Assembly: GCF_003428335.1 (NCBI RefSeq)
Contig: NZ_CP031704.1
Coordinates: forward strand, 1 to 64,000
Direction of reading: 5' to 3'
Source of the DNA: Solimonas sp. K1W22B-7
GTDB taxonomy: Bacteria; Pseudomonadota; Gammaproteobacteria; Nevskiales; Nevskiaceae
DNA length: 64,000 nt
The stretch's first letter is position 1. Each line of letters opens with the position of its first letter. Positions 40,823 through 50,212 of the stretch are shown one piece after another. The position numbers and the translations under genes were made by a program. The notes beneath the pieces are model-generated. The model had not been told where the DNA came from. It was given only the letters and a program-made list of their open reading frames with translations, and did not search any database.

Positions 40823-41230
40823 CTAGCCCTTCTTCTGCTGCAGGAAATAAGGATCCAGCTGCTGGCCATCCGGCGGGTTGAAGTAGGTGCGGATGTAGGC
40901 GACCTTGCCGTCGTCGTCGATGGTGTAGATCTCGATGGAGTCCAGCTCGACCGGCTTGCCGTCGACCTTGCCGTAGTTCTTCACGTGCAAGGCAGCCTGG
41001 TCGGCGCAGATCTGCAGCAGCACCGGTTCGATTTTCCAGTCGTGGCCGTCCTTGAAGGAATTGCTCCAGCTCTTCTCCAGGCCGTCCTTGCCGATCTTGG
41101 GCAGGCCGCCGACCGGGTCTTCCAGGCGGATGCCCTCGGCGAAGTTGGCCATCCAGCGCGCCTTGTCCTTGGCGTTCCAGGCTTCGAAGTGGGTGCGGAT
41201 CGCGAGTTCGATCTGGGCTTTGCTGGGCAT
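40823..41230 (-). CDS. SnoaL-like/NTF2-fold protein
   Basis: 135 residues from ATG 41230 with AAGGAG upstream. The NTF2-like pattern is RTHFEAWNAKDKARWMANFA, RLEDPVGGLP and DSIEIYTIDDDGKVAYIRTY. The fold is used by polyketide cyclases and steroid delta-isomerases; this member may bind a small ligand. Substrate unknown. Confidence 0.8.
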   Translation of the reverse strand: MPSKAQIELAIRTHFEAWNAKDKARWMANFAEGIRLEDPVGGLPKIGKDGLEKSWSNSFKDGHDWKIEPVLLQICADQAALHVKNYGKVDGKPVELDSIEIYTIDDDGKVAYIRTYFNPPDGQQLDPYFLQQKKG

Positions 41231-41374
41231 TGGGCGCTCCTTGGAGGTGTGGCCCTATCCTCGGCAAGCCGTCGCGGGGCGGCCTCACCCGTTGAGACGG
41301 GGCAGCACCCGCGCCGTGGCGGTGCGTCTGCCGCCGGGCTATGGTCGGGGTCCCCGTGAACGCGGAGACGGCAG

Positions 41375-42496
41375 ATGCGCGGCGCAAACCTGTTGCTGGC
41401 CCTGGGCCTGGTGCTTGTCGGCGGCTGCTCGCGCGGCGGTGGCAGCGCCGTGGCGGCACCGCTCAGCGAGATCGAGGTGGAAACCGTCGCCAGCGGGCTC
41501 GCCCACCCCTGGGCCATGGCCTTCCTGCCCGATGGCCGCATCCTGGTAACCGAGAAGCCCGGGCGCATGCGCCTGGTGAATGCGCAGGGCGGGCTGTCGG
41601 CGCCGCTGGCGGGCGTGCCTGCGGTGGCTTATGGCGGGCAGGGCGGCCTGCTCGACGTGGTGCTGGATCCGCAGTTCGCGCAGACGCAGCGCATCTACTT
41701 CAGCTACAGCGAGCCGCGCAAGGACGGCAACGGCACGGCGGTGGCGCACGCGCGCCTGGGCGAGCAGGGCCTGCAGGACCTGCGCGTGATCTTCCGCCAG
41801 CAGCCGGCGATGAACAGCGGCAATCATTTCGGCTCGCGCCTGGCCTTTGCGCCCGACGGCAAGCTGTTCGTGACGCTGGGCGAACGCTACAAGGGCATGG
41901 AGCAGGCGCAGGCCCTGGACAACGATCTGGGCAAGGTGATCCGCATCGATCGCGAGGGCGGCATCCCGCCAGACAATCCCTTCGCCGGGCGCAAGGACGC
42001 GCGGCCGGAGCTGTGGTCCTACGGGCACCGCAACCCGCAGGGCGCGGCGATCCACCCGCAGACCGGCCGGCTGTGGACGCACGAGCACGGCCCCCAGGGT
42101 GGCGACGAGATCAACCTGCCGCTGCCGGGCCGCAACTACGGCTGGCCGGTGATCACCTGGGGCATCGACTACTCCGGGGCGAAGATCGGCAAGGGGGAGA
42201 CCCTGCGCATGGGCATGGAGCAGCCGCTGCACTACTGGGTGCCGTCGATCGCCCCCAGCGGCATGGCCTTCTACACCGCCGACCGCTTCCCGGCCTGGCG
42301 CGGGCAGCTGTTCGTGGGCTCGCTGAAGTTCGGCCAGCTGGTGCGCCTGGAGCTGGACGGCGAGCGCGTGAAGCACGAGGCGCGCTACGACCTGAAGATG
42401 CGCATCCGCGACGTGCGCCAGGGGCCGGACGGCTACCTGTACCTGCTGACCGACGATGAGGGCGGGCGGCTGCTGAAGCTGGGCCTGAAGGGCTGA
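41375..42496 (+). CDS. PQQ-dependent sugar dehydrogenase (lipoprotein)
   Basis: 373 residues with a lipobox (LVLVGGCSRGG). The six-bladed beta-propeller family Asd/YliI: GLAHPWAMAFLPDGRILVTE, then GLLDVVLDPQF, FGSRLAFAPDG, GHRNPQG and EHGPQGGDEIN. It oxidises sugars in the periplasm when PQQ is available. GGAGACGG precedes the ATG. The next gene begins 51 bp downstream. Confidence 0.9.
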   Translation: MRGANLLLALGLVLVGGCSRGGGSAVAAPLSEIEVETVASGLAHPWAMAFLPDGRILVTEKPGRMRLVNAQGGLSAPLAGVPAVAYGGQGGLLDVVLDPQFAQTQRIYFSYSEPRKDGNGTAVAHARLGEQGLQDLRVIFRQQPAMNSGNHFGSRLAFAPDGKLFVTLGERYKGMEQAQALDNDLGKVIRIDREGGIPPDNPFAGRKDARPELWSYGHRNPQGAAIHPQTGRLWTHEHGPQGGDEINLPLPGRNYGWPVITWGIDYSGAKIGKGETLRMGMEQPLHYWVPSIAPSGMAFYTADRFPAWRGQLFVGSLKFGQLVRLELDGERVKHEARYDLKMRIRDVRQGPDGYLYLLTDDEGGRLLKLGLKG

Positions 42497-42547
42497 ACCG
42501 GCGGCAGGGTCGTTGGTCCGCCGCCGCGGCCGATCTACACTGTCGGC

Positions 42548-43438
42548 ATGTCCTCTTTCCGATTGCCGGCTCGCGCCCTGCTCCTGCGACTGTGGCCGGC
42601 CCTGCTGCTGTGCCTGGCCGGCTGCGAGCGCAAGACGCCGGAATACCGCAGCATCGAGAAGTACGACGGGGTGATCCGGCCGGTAAAGATCGGTACCGAG
42701 CAGAACCTGGACCGCATCCATTTCTCGCTCGATACGCCCGACGAGTTCCCGGTGACGGTGACCGTGCGCGCCCAGCTGGAAAACATGCGCGGCGACCGCC
42801 CGCTGCCCTATACGCGCAGTTCCAGGGGCGCCCGGGGCAAGCCGCTGTTCCAGCTGTTTCGCATCGACGGAAGCCGCAGCGGCAGCTACCAGTGGCAATG
42901 GGGCTGGCGCTGCGGCGAAGCCAAGGCCCGGCACGACGACGACGTGGTCTACCGCCTGCCCTGGGCGTCGGGCGATTCGCATGAAATGACGCAGGGCTAC
43001 AACGGCAGCCATACCCACCAGGGCGACAGCCGCTACGCCTACGACTTCGACATGCGCGAGGGGACCGAGGTGCTGGCGGCACGCGCGGGCGTGGTGTGCC
43101 GCGTGGAGTATCACTCCACCGCGGGCGGCTACGACCCCAAGTTCGAGAACGAGGCGAACTACATCGCCGTGGTGCACGACGACGGCACGGTGGCGATGTA
43201 CGGCCACCTGCGCGAGTACGGGGCCATCGTCACCCCCGGCATCCGGGTGCGGACTGGCCAGGTGATCGGCTATTCGGGCAACACGGGCTTTTCCAATGGC
43301 GCGCACCTGCATTTCCACGTCGCCCGGGCGCTGGACGGCTTCACCCAGGAAACCCTGCCGATCCGCATGGCCACCGACGCGGGCATCCTGCCGGCGCTGG
43401 AGGAGGGTGAGGACTATGAGGCGGTGGATACGCCCTAG
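42548..43438 (+). CDS. M23-family zinc peptidase (lipoprotein)
   Basis: 296 residues with LLLCLAGCERK as lipobox. The LytM domain is C-terminal: HTHQGDSRYAYDFDM holds the His...Asp pair, and AHLHFHVAR holds the HxH. The N-terminal half (about 25-140) is unassigned. Probably cleaves peptidoglycan cross-links or a surface peptide. Confidence 0.87.
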   Translation: MSSFRLPARALLLRLWPALLLCLAGCERKTPEYRSIEKYDGVIRPVKIGTEQNLDRIHFSLDTPDEFPVTVTVRAQLENMRGDRPLPYTRSSRGARGKPLFQLFRIDGSRSGSYQWQWGWRCGEAKARHDDDVVYRLPWASGDSHEMTQGYNGSHTHQGDSRYAYDFDMREGTEVLAARAGVVCRVEYHSTAGGYDPKFENEANYIAVVHDDGTVAMYGHLREYGAIVTPGIRVRTGQVIGYSGNTGFSNGAHLHFHVARALDGFTQETLPIRMATDAGILPALEEGEDYEAVDTP

Positions 43439-43544
43439 CACAGGGAACAACCGTTTCTGACGGGGCCGTCAGCGCTGCGGCCAATTGCGTTCCCCCGCGC
43501 GGACCGTACACTGCCGCGCTTTCGTCCCTCGTCCGCCTGTACCG

Positions 43545-44693
43545 ATGCCCCTGCACCAGCGACTGATCCGCCGTAGCCGCCGCCTCGCGCGTACCGCCAC
43601 CCACAGCACCGTCAACCTGCGCGATCGCCTGCTGCGCAGCGACGAGCTGGTCCGGGCCGAGCGCACGCCCTACGAGGTGATCCACCGCGAAGGCATCGCG
43701 CAGCTGCGCTACTACCCGCCGCTGGCGCAGGACGAGATCGAGCTGCTCGACGAGCGTGTGCCGGTGCAGCGCGAGGTGCATGCCGTGCCGCTGGTGCTGG
43801 TGTCGCCGCTGGCCGTGAACATGCTGATCTACGACCTGTTCGAGCAGCGCAGCCTGGTGCGCTACCTGCGCGCGCGCGGCTTCGAGCTGTACCTGGTGGA
43901 CTGGGGCCGCCCGGATTCACGGCACGACGAGTTTCGCCTGGCGACCTATGTCGCGGAGCTGATGCCGAAGATGCTGGCGCAGGTGCGCGCGCACAGCGGC
44001 AGCCAGCGCCTGTCGCTGCATGGCTGGAGCTTCGGCGGGCTGTTCTCCTATGCCTACACCGCGCTGAGCCGCGACCCGGACATCGTCAACCTGGCCCTGG
44101 TCGGCGCGCCCTGCGACTACCACAACAACGGCATGCTGGGCCTGCAGTACCAGCGCCTGTCCAAGCAGCTGCGCTGGCTGCGCGAGCGCACCGGCTTTCG
44201 CCCGCACAACACCTCGCCGCGCTGGTGGCGTTCGCCGGGCTGGGCCAACAGCCTGGCCTTCAAGCTGACCAACCCGGTGGCGAGCCTGCAGGGTTACTTC
44301 GAGCTGCTGCGCAACCTGCACGACCGCGAGTTCGTCAGCGACCACGCCACCAACGGCGCCTTCCTCGACGGCATGGTGGCCTACCCGGGCGGCGTGATGC
44401 AGGACATCGTGCAGTACCTCTGGGCCGACAACGTGCTGGCCAAGGGCCGCCTGCCGATCAAGCGCTGCGATGCCGAGTTGCGCAACATCGACGCCAACCT
44501 GCTGCTGGTGGCGGGCAAGGAAGACGTGATCGTGACCACCGGCTGCACGCACCCGATCCTGGAACACGCCCGCAGTCCGGACAAGACGCTGCTGGAAGTG
44601 CCGGGCGGCCACATGGGCATCCTCGGCGGCAGCAAGGCGCCGCGGCACATCTGGCCGCAGGTGGCGGACTGGCTGGCGGCGCGGTCGACTTGA
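43545..44693 (+). CDS. PhaC-like alpha/beta hydrolase with Ser nucleophile
   Basis: 382 residues from ATG 43545. Overall pattern matches class III PHA synthase: RERTPYEVIHREG-like start, VPLVLVSPLAVNMLIYDLFE, FELYLVDWGRP, then LLLVAGKEDVIV and GGHMGILGG. The nucleophile elbow is GWSFGG (S162), not the GxCxGG of polymerases. It may be an esterase or a divergent non-polymerising relative. Not obviously linked to other PHA genes except the secreted esterase at 23726. Confidence 0.82.
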   Translation: MPLHQRLIRRSRRLARTATHSTVNLRDRLLRSDELVRAERTPYEVIHREGIAQLRYYPPLAQDEIELLDERVPVQREVHAVPLVLVSPLAVNMLIYDLFEQRSLVRYLRARGFELYLVDWGRPDSRHDEFRLATYVAELMPKMLAQVRAHSGSQRLSLHGWSFGGLFSYAYTALSRDPDIVNLALVGAPCDYHNNGMLGLQYQRLSKQLRWLRERTGFRPHNTSPRWWRSPGWANSLAFKLTNPVASLQGYFELLRNLHDREFVSDHATNGAFLDGMVAYPGGVMQDIVQYLWADNVLAKGRLPIKRCDAELRNIDANLLLVAGKEDVIVTTGCTHPILEHARSPDKTLLEVPGGHMGILGGSKAPRHIWPQVADWLAARST

Positions 44694-44700
44694 CGACTCC

Positions 44701-44885
44701 GTCCCCTCTCCCATTTCATGGGAGAGGGTGCCCGGAGGGCGGCGAGGGGATGGACCCCCGAGGTAGGGCAACGCATGGAGCAGTTGCCGGGAGAGGGTTT
44801 CTGTAAAACGTAGCTGGGTTAGCCCTTCCACGACTTACAGAAACCCTCTCCCTTGATCCCTCTCCCGCAAGCGGGAGAGGGGACA
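44701..44885. repeat. GGGAGAGGGTTTCTG repeat, copy 3
   Basis: Between the convergent PhaC-like and PhoD genes. It has the outer CCCTCTCCC... hairpins, the shared segment at about 44744-44791 also seen in copy 2, and the inner inverted repeat GGGAGAGGGTTTCTGTAA / TTACAGAAACCCTCTCCC. It fills the whole 44694-44894 gap. Confidence 0.85.
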
Positions 44886-44894
44886 GACACAAGC

Positions 44895-46838
44895 TCAACT
44901 CTCCAGCAACATCCCCTCCGGCGCCGCCGCGCTCACGCGCTCGCCCACCGTCGCCGCCACGCTCATGCCGTGCGCGCTCACGCTGTCGATCTGGTCCTGG
45001 AACCTCGGCGGCAGCGCCGTCGCGTTCTCCTGCGTGAACGTCACCATCTGGTAGCCCAGCACGTCCGGCGCGTCCGGCGTGAGCTTGTCCTGCCACCACC
45101 ATTCGAAGATCGCGCGCTCGGCGTTCAGGCTGACGATGCCGTAGCCGTGGTCGACCCATTCGACGAAGCGGCAGTTGTTGTTGCCCACCAGCAGCGCCAG
45201 CTCCACCGCGCGCGCGCCGGCGACGTTGAGCAAGGGTGCTGCGCCGCTGCCGAGCGCATTGGCGATCAGCTCGTCGGCACCGCCGCGGCCCATCGAGCTG
45301 GGCGCGAACTCCACGCCCACCGAGGCCCCGCGCAGGTTGACGCCCGGCAGGTTGCCGGTGAGTGCGCGGCCCCAGCCGGCGAGCAGGTTTTCCGGCGTGG
45401 AACCGGGGCGGGTGTTGGGCAGCGCCAGGCCCAGGCCCGGCGGCAGCACGGTGCTGGTCTCGACCAGGTCGGAGGCCCAGTTGCCGTGCACGTCGCCGGA
45501 GACGAAGACGTTGTTGCGTACGCGCGTTTCCGCGGGGTTGGCGCCGCGCAGGTACTGGAACAGCGCGGCGCGCTCGGCGCTGTAGTCGGTCCAGCGCGAG
45601 ATGCCGAGCTTGGGCAGCGGCACGCCCTCGATCAGGTCGGGAGTGTCGGCGGGGCCGATCCAGGTCTGGTTGTTGAGCAGGCGCCAGGTCACGCCGCGTT
45701 GCGCGGAGTCCAGCATGTCGGCGGTGAGCCATTCGAACTGCCGGCGCCCGAACAGGCTGGGCGCGCCCTCGGGCAGGTGCGAGGCATCGGCCTCCAGGCC
45801 ATGGCCTGGCAGGTAGATCTGCGTGTCCACGCCGTAGAGGTCCAGCAGCGGGCCATAGGGCAGCTTGCGGTAGACCAGCAGCGGCGCCGGCGGCTCGGGA
45901 TAGCGGCCGTCTTCCACCCGCAGGAAGCGGCCGCTGCCGTCGGCCAGCACCGGGCGCGAGGGGGTCCATTCCCAGAAGGCGCGCGTGGTGTCGGCCAGCG
46001 TGGCGGTGGACGTGCTGCCGTCGATGCCGGTGGGCAGTTCGTTGCCGAAGCCCTCGTCGATGTCGTGGTTGTCCCAGACGATGAACCAGGGGTGCTGCTG
46101 GTGCGCGCGCAGCAGGTTCGGGTCGCTGCGCCACAGGGCATAGCGACGGCGGATTTCGGCCAGGTTGAGCCAGTCGCGGTAGTCGACGTCGGCGGTGTCG
46201 GCGCGGCCGCGGCGCGCGCGCACGGTCTCGTCCTCGTCGACGAAGTCGTAGATGTAGTCGCCGCAGTGGATCACCAGGTCCAGGTCGTCGCGCGCGGCCA
46301 GGTGCCCCAGGCCGCTCCAGTAGCTCGACCAGTAGCTGGAGCAGGCCAGCACCGCCACGCGCAGCTCGCTGACCGCCGCGGCCGGTGCGGTGCGCGTGCG
46401 GCCGGTGATGGAGTAGGCGCCCAGGGCTTCGAAGCGGTAGTAGTAGGTGGTGGCGGGTGCCAGGCCGGTGACGTCCACCTTCACGGTCCAGTCGCGGGCG
46501 GCAATGGCCTGCTGCGTGCCGCTGCGCAGGACGTTGCGCATCAGCGGGTCGCTGGCGATGCGCCAGGTGACGGGCACGCCGCCGCTGCGCGGCGCCAGCT
46601 CGGTAACGCGGGTCCACAGGATCACGCGGTCGGCCAGCGGGTCGCCGCTGGCCACGCCATGGGCGAAGGGCAGCAGGCTGCCGGTGGGAAAGTCGAAATT
46701 CGCCGGCGGGACCTGGCCTGGCGTCAGCTCGCCGCTGCCGCCCCGGCTGTCGCTGTCACCGCAGCCGGCCAGCCCGGCCGCACCCAGGCCCAGGCCGGCG
46801 CCGCCGGCCTGCTTCAGGAATTCCCTGCGAGTCCCCAT
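44895..46838 (-). CDS. PhoD-like alkaline phosphatase/phosphodiesterase
   Basis: 647 residues with a Tat signal (RREFLK at 4-9) and lipobox-like AAGLAGCGDSD. The fibronectin-like N-terminal domain (FAHGVASGDPLADRVILWTR) precedes the metallophosphoesterase core (IHCGDYIYDF, WDNHDIDEG, VFVSGDVHGNWA). Such enzymes release phosphate from nucleotides or phospholipids outside the cytoplasm under phosphate limitation. No Pho box is evident. Confidence 0.9.
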   Translation of the reverse strand: MGTRREFLKQAGGAGLGLGAAGLAGCGDSDSRGGSGELTPGQVPPANFDFPTGSLLPFAHGVASGDPLADRVILWTRVTELAPRSGGVPVTWRIASDPLMRNVLRSGTQQAIAARDWTVKVDVTGLAPATTYYYRFEALGAYSITGRTRTAPAAAVSELRVAVLACSSYWSSYWSGLGHLAARDDLDLVIHCGDYIYDFVDEDETVRARRGRADTADVDYRDWLNLAEIRRRYALWRSDPNLLRAHQQHPWFIVWDNHDIDEGFGNELPTGIDGSTSTATLADTTRAFWEWTPSRPVLADGSGRFLRVEDGRYPEPPAPLLVYRKLPYGPLLDLYGVDTQIYLPGHGLEADASHLPEGAPSLFGRRQFEWLTADMLDSAQRGVTWRLLNNQTWIGPADTPDLIEGVPLPKLGISRWTDYSAERAALFQYLRGANPAETRVRNNVFVSGDVHGNWASDLVETSTVLPPGLGLALPNTRPGSTPENLLAGWGRALTGNLPGVNLRGASVGVEFAPSSMGRGGADELIANALGSGAAPLLNVAGARAVELALLVGNNNCRFVEWVDHGYGIVSLNAERAIFEWWWQDKLTPDAPDVLGYQMVTFTQENATALPPRFQDQIDSVSAHGMSVAATVGERVSAAAPEGMLLES

Positions 46839-46920
46839 CTTTTTCCCCGTTTGCTGCGGTCTGCATATACCAGACGCCGGCTACCGACGTGTAACATCGC
46901 CGGCCTAACGAGATCGCCCC

Positions 46921-47547
46921 ATGTCCCAACTGCTGCTGTCTCCCGCCGAAGCGCGCGTGCTGGCCTCCCTGGTGGAGAAGTCCATCACCACGCCGCAGTA
47001 CTACCCGATGACGGTCAACGCCATCATGCTGGCCGGCAACCAGAAGACCTCGCGCAGCCCGGTGCTGAGCCTGACCGAGGGCGATGTCGGCAACGCCCTG
47101 AATCGCCTGGAGGAACTTCATCTGGTGGGGCGCGACAGCTTCAGCGCCCGTGCCCAGAAGTACCGACACCAGTTCAGCCCGCAGCTGCTGCTCAAGCCGC
47201 AGACCGCGGGAATCCTGGCGACGCTGATGCTGCGCGGTCCTCAGACCCTGGCGGAGCTGCGTGCCAACGGCGCGAGCCTGGGCGGCCCGACCGAGGGCGA
47301 GGCCCTGGCCGCCGCGCTCAACGACCTGGCCGACCGCGCCCAGCCCCTGGTGGTGCTGCTGCCCCGGGCGGCGGGCCAGAAAGAGGCGCGCTATGCACAC
47401 ACCTTGTGCGGCGACGCCGGTGGTGGCGAGTGGGCGGAGCCGGAAATCGTGGCCTCCCGGCCCGAACCCGGCGCCCTGGCCGCGCTGGAAGCCCGCATCC
47501 AGGCCCTGGAGGCGCGGGTGCTGCTGCTGGAAGACCTTCTTAAATAA
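46921..47547 (+). CDS. YceH/DUF480 family protein
   Basis: 208 residues. LSPAEARVLASLVEKSITTP, MTVNAIMLAGNQKTSRSPVL and LLKPQTAGILATLMLRGPQT identify the DUF480 winged-helix pair. The C-terminal ALEARIQALEARVLLLEDLL is a short coiled coil. Function is unknown; the fold suggests a regulatory or DNA-associated role. Divergent from phoD. Confidence 0.92.
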   Translation: MSQLLLSPAEARVLASLVEKSITTPQYYPMTVNAIMLAGNQKTSRSPVLSLTEGDVGNALNRLEELHLVGRDSFSARAQKYRHQFSPQLLLKPQTAGILATLMLRGPQTLAELRANGASLGGPTEGEALAAALNDLADRAQPLVVLLPRAAGQKEARYAHTLCGDAGGGEWAEPEIVASRPEPGALAALEARIQALEARVLLLEDLLK

Positions 47548-47678
47548 GGGCTTGCAGCTGCAGGAGATCGCTGCTGGCGTTTCGCGAAACCGGGAATCGG
47601 ACGATCGTCCTATTTGTGCATGGTTTTTGCGAAGTACGTCACAAGGGCCAACCCGGCCCCTGTTATAGGACACAAGTC

Positions 47679-47999
47679 ATGAACCCCGAAACGATCTACG
47701 TGAAGACGGAGAAAGGACGGGAGGAGATCCGTAGCCGTGCCGCCGGACTGTCACAGGCGCTGCGCATCCTGCTGATTGCGACCGACGGCGAAAAGCCGAT
47801 CGCCAAGCTGGCCCGGCTGCATCCGGCGGGCGCCGGAGTGATCGAGCTGATCGCTGAACTGCAGGCCTTCGGCTTCGTCGAACCGCTCACGGCGGGTTCG
47901 GCCCGGCCGGCTGCGGTCACCCGCCCGACGGCGGCTCCGTCGCGGGCTTCGGCTTTTGGGGCGCCGGAGACGCAGAAGTACGTGATGTCGCTGCGCTGA
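47679..47999 (+). CDS. Hypothetical small protein
   Basis: 106 residues from ATG 47679, with AGGA eight bases upstream. It reads MNPETIYVKTEKGREEIRSR and contains a helix-turn-helix-like LRILLIATDGEKPIAKLARL. The Ala/Pro-rich end overlaps the 3' end of the NYN gene antisense by 83 bp. Not recognised; could be a small regulator. Confidence 0.65.
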   Translation: MNPETIYVKTEKGREEIRSRAAGLSQALRILLIATDGEKPIAKLARLHPAGAGVIELIAELQAFGFVEPLTAGSARPAAVTRPTAAPSRASAFGAPETQKYVMSLR

Positions 48000-48771
48000 C
48001 GGCGGCTTTCCCGGTCCTGGCCGCGCGCTTGTCGCGGACCAGGACCTGGGTGCCCTCGCGCCGCGTTTCGAACAGGCCGCTGGCCTCGACCAGGTCGCCG
48101 AGTTTCTTGTAGCCGTAGTTGCGCGAGTCGAAGGACGCCTGGTTGCCGATCTGGTTGCCCAGTGCTCCGAGCAGCGTCCAGCCGTTCTCGTCCGCCGCGC
48201 TCTCCGCGGCATTGCGCAGCAAAGCCACCAGCTTCGTATCCCCTTTGAGCTCCGCCGTGCTGGCGCGCTTGGACGGCGCCGGCTTGGGCGCGTCCACGTC
48301 CGCCGCTTCGCTCTCGGTCGCGGCGGCCACCAGCTGTTCCAGGAACAGGAACTTGGAGCAGGCGTTCTGGAACGGCTCCGGCGTCTTCTTCTCGCCGAAG
48401 CCATACACGTCCAGCCCGCGCTCGCGGATGCGCGTCACCAGCGGCGTGAAGTCGCAGTCGGACGACACCAGGGCAAAGGCCTGCACGTTGGTGGTGTAGA
48501 GCAGGTCCATCGCGTCGATCACGATCGACACGTCGGTGGCGTTCTTGCCCTTGGTGAGGTCGAACTGCTGGACCGGGCGGATCGCGTGCCCATGCAGCTG
48601 GTCGGTCCACTTCTTCAGGCCCGGCTTGGTCCAGTTGCCATAGGCGCGGCGGATGTTGGCCACGCCGTACTTGGACAGCTCGGCGAGGATCACCTCGATC
48701 TTGGCGGCCGGCGAATTGTCGGCGTCGATCAGCAGGGCGATGTGGGTCTTGATGTCTTGCTTGCTGGACAT
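47917..48771 (-). CDS. NYN-domain RNase-like protein with OST-HTH region
   Basis: 284 residues. LLIDADN (D16, D18), DVSIVIDAMDLL and VSSDCDFTPLVTRI supply the acidic residues of the PIN-like NYN/LabA nuclease domain (about 10-150). After an Ala-rich linker, LVALLRNAAESAADENGWTL and GYKKLGDLVEASGLFETRRE fit an OST-HTH/LOTUS RNA-binding domain. Probable RNA-processing enzyme. Its last 28 codons overlap the convergent small gene. Confidence 0.87.
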   Translation of the reverse strand: MSSKQDIKTHIALLIDADNSPAAKIEVILAELSKYGVANIRRAYGNWTKPGLKKWTDQLHGHAIRPVQQFDLTKGKNATDVSIVIDAMDLLYTTNVQAFALVSSDCDFTPLVTRIRERGLDVYGFGEKKTPEPFQNACSKFLFLEQLVAAATESEAADVDAPKPAPSKRASTAELKGDTKLVALLRNAAESAADENGWTLLGALGNQIGNQASFDSRNYGYKKLGDLVEASGLFETRREGTQVLVRDKRAARTGKAAVSAATSRTSASPAPQKPKPATEPPSGG

Positions 48772-48835
48772 GGGAAGGCCTCCTGGCGGCCTTCATGATC
48801 GCACGGCTTGGCAAGGGCTATGCTTCAGAAACGCC

Positions 48836-50212
48836 ATGCCGAGCTTCCGCACCACGCTGAACGGCCGTACCCGGGTCTTCGAGGATCTGCGCATGCTGCT
48901 GGCCTGCGCCTCGCCGCGGCGTTCCGGCGACGAGCTGGCGGGCCTGGCCGCCGAGTCCGACGAGCAGCGCGTCGCCGCGCGTCACGTGCTGGCCGATCTG
49001 CCGCTGCGGGTCTTCCTGGAACAGCCGCTGGTGCCCTACGAGGCCGACGAAGTCACGCGCCTGATCCTCGACACGCATGACGCCGCGGCTTTCGCGCCGG
49101 TGGCGGATCTGAGCGTCGGCCAGTTCCGCGACTGGCTGCTGTCCTATGCCGCCACGCCGGAGGCCCTGGCTGCATTGGCACCCGGCCTGACGCCGGAGAT
49201 GGTGGCGGCGGTGTCCAAGCTGATGCGCAACCAGGACCTGATCGCGGTGGCCGCGAAATGCCGCGTTGTCACGGCCTTGCGCAGCACGATCGGCCTGCCC
49301 GGGCGCCTGGCCTGTCGCCTGCAGCCCAATCACCCCACCGACGATCCGCTGGGCATCGCCGCCTCGATCCTCGACGGCCTGCTGTTCGGCATGGGTGACG
49401 CCGTGATCGGCATCAACCCCGCGAGCGACTCGGTGCCCGACACCATCCGCCTGCTGCAGATGCTCGACGAGTTGCGCCAGCGCTACGACATCCCCATGCA
49501 GTCCTGCGTGCTGGCGCACGTCACCACCAGCCTGCGCGCGATCGAACGCGGCGCGCCGCTGGACCTGGTGTTCCAGTCCGTCGCCGGCAGCGAGGCGGCG
49601 AACCAGGGTTTCGGCGTGGACCTGGCCCTGCTGCGCGAGGGCATGGACGCGGCGCTGTCGCTGAAGCGCGGCACGGTCGGCAACAACGTCATGTACTTCG
49701 AGACCGGGCAGGGCAGCGCGCTGTCGGCCAACGCCCATCACGGCGTGGACCAGCAGACCATGGAGGTGCGCGCCTACGCCGTGGCGCGTGCGTTCTCGCC
49801 GCTGCTGGTCAATACCGTGGTCGGCTTCATCGGGCCGGAATATCTCTACGACAGCAAGCAGATCATCCGCGCCGGCCTGGAGGATCATTGCTGCGGCAAG
49901 CTGCTGGGCCTGCCGATGGGCGTGGACGTCTGCTACACCAACCATGCCGAGGCCGACCAGGACGACATGGACACGCTGATGACGCTGCTGGCCACGGCCG
50001 GCGTGAACTTCGTCATCGCCGTGCCGGGCGCGGACGACGTGATGCTGGGCTACCAGAGCCTGTCCTGGCATGACGTGCTGGGCCTGCGGCATCTGCTCAA
50101 GCTCAGGCCCGCGCCGGAGTTCGAGGCCTGGCTGCAGCGCATGGAGCTGCTGGACGCACAGGGCCGGCTGGCGCCGCCGGGCGAGGGTGTGATGCGGCGG
50201 ATGCTGGCATGA
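48836..50212 (+). CDS. eutB: Ethanolamine ammonia-lyase large subunit
   Basis: 458 residues from ATG 48836, matching EutB length; a longer upstream reading frame is rejected. Blocks VFQSVAGSEAANQGFGVDLA, MYFETGQGSALSANAHHG and DGLLFGMGDAVIGINPASDS are typical. With EutC and adenosylcobalamin it converts ethanolamine to acetaldehyde and ammonia. Overlaps eutC by 4 bp. No microcompartment or reactivase (eutA) gene is adjacent. Confidence 0.96.
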   Translation: MPSFRTTLNGRTRVFEDLRMLLACASPRRSGDELAGLAAESDEQRVAARHVLADLPLRVFLEQPLVPYEADEVTRLILDTHDAAAFAPVADLSVGQFRDWLLSYAATPEALAALAPGLTPEMVAAVSKLMRNQDLIAVAAKCRVVTALRSTIGLPGRLACRLQPNHPTDDPLGIAASILDGLLFGMGDAVIGINPASDSVPDTIRLLQMLDELRQRYDIPMQSCVLAHVTTSLRAIERGAPLDLVFQSVAGSEAANQGFGVDLALLREGMDAALSLKRGTVGNNVMYFETGQGSALSANAHHGVDQQTMEVRAYAVARAFSPLLVNTVVGFIGPEYLYDSKQIIRAGLEDHCCGKLLGLPMGVDVCYTNHAEADQDDMDTLMTLLATAGVNFVIAVPGADDVMLGYQSLSWHDVLGLRHLLKLRPAPEFEAWLQRMELLDAQGRLAPPGEGVMRRMLA

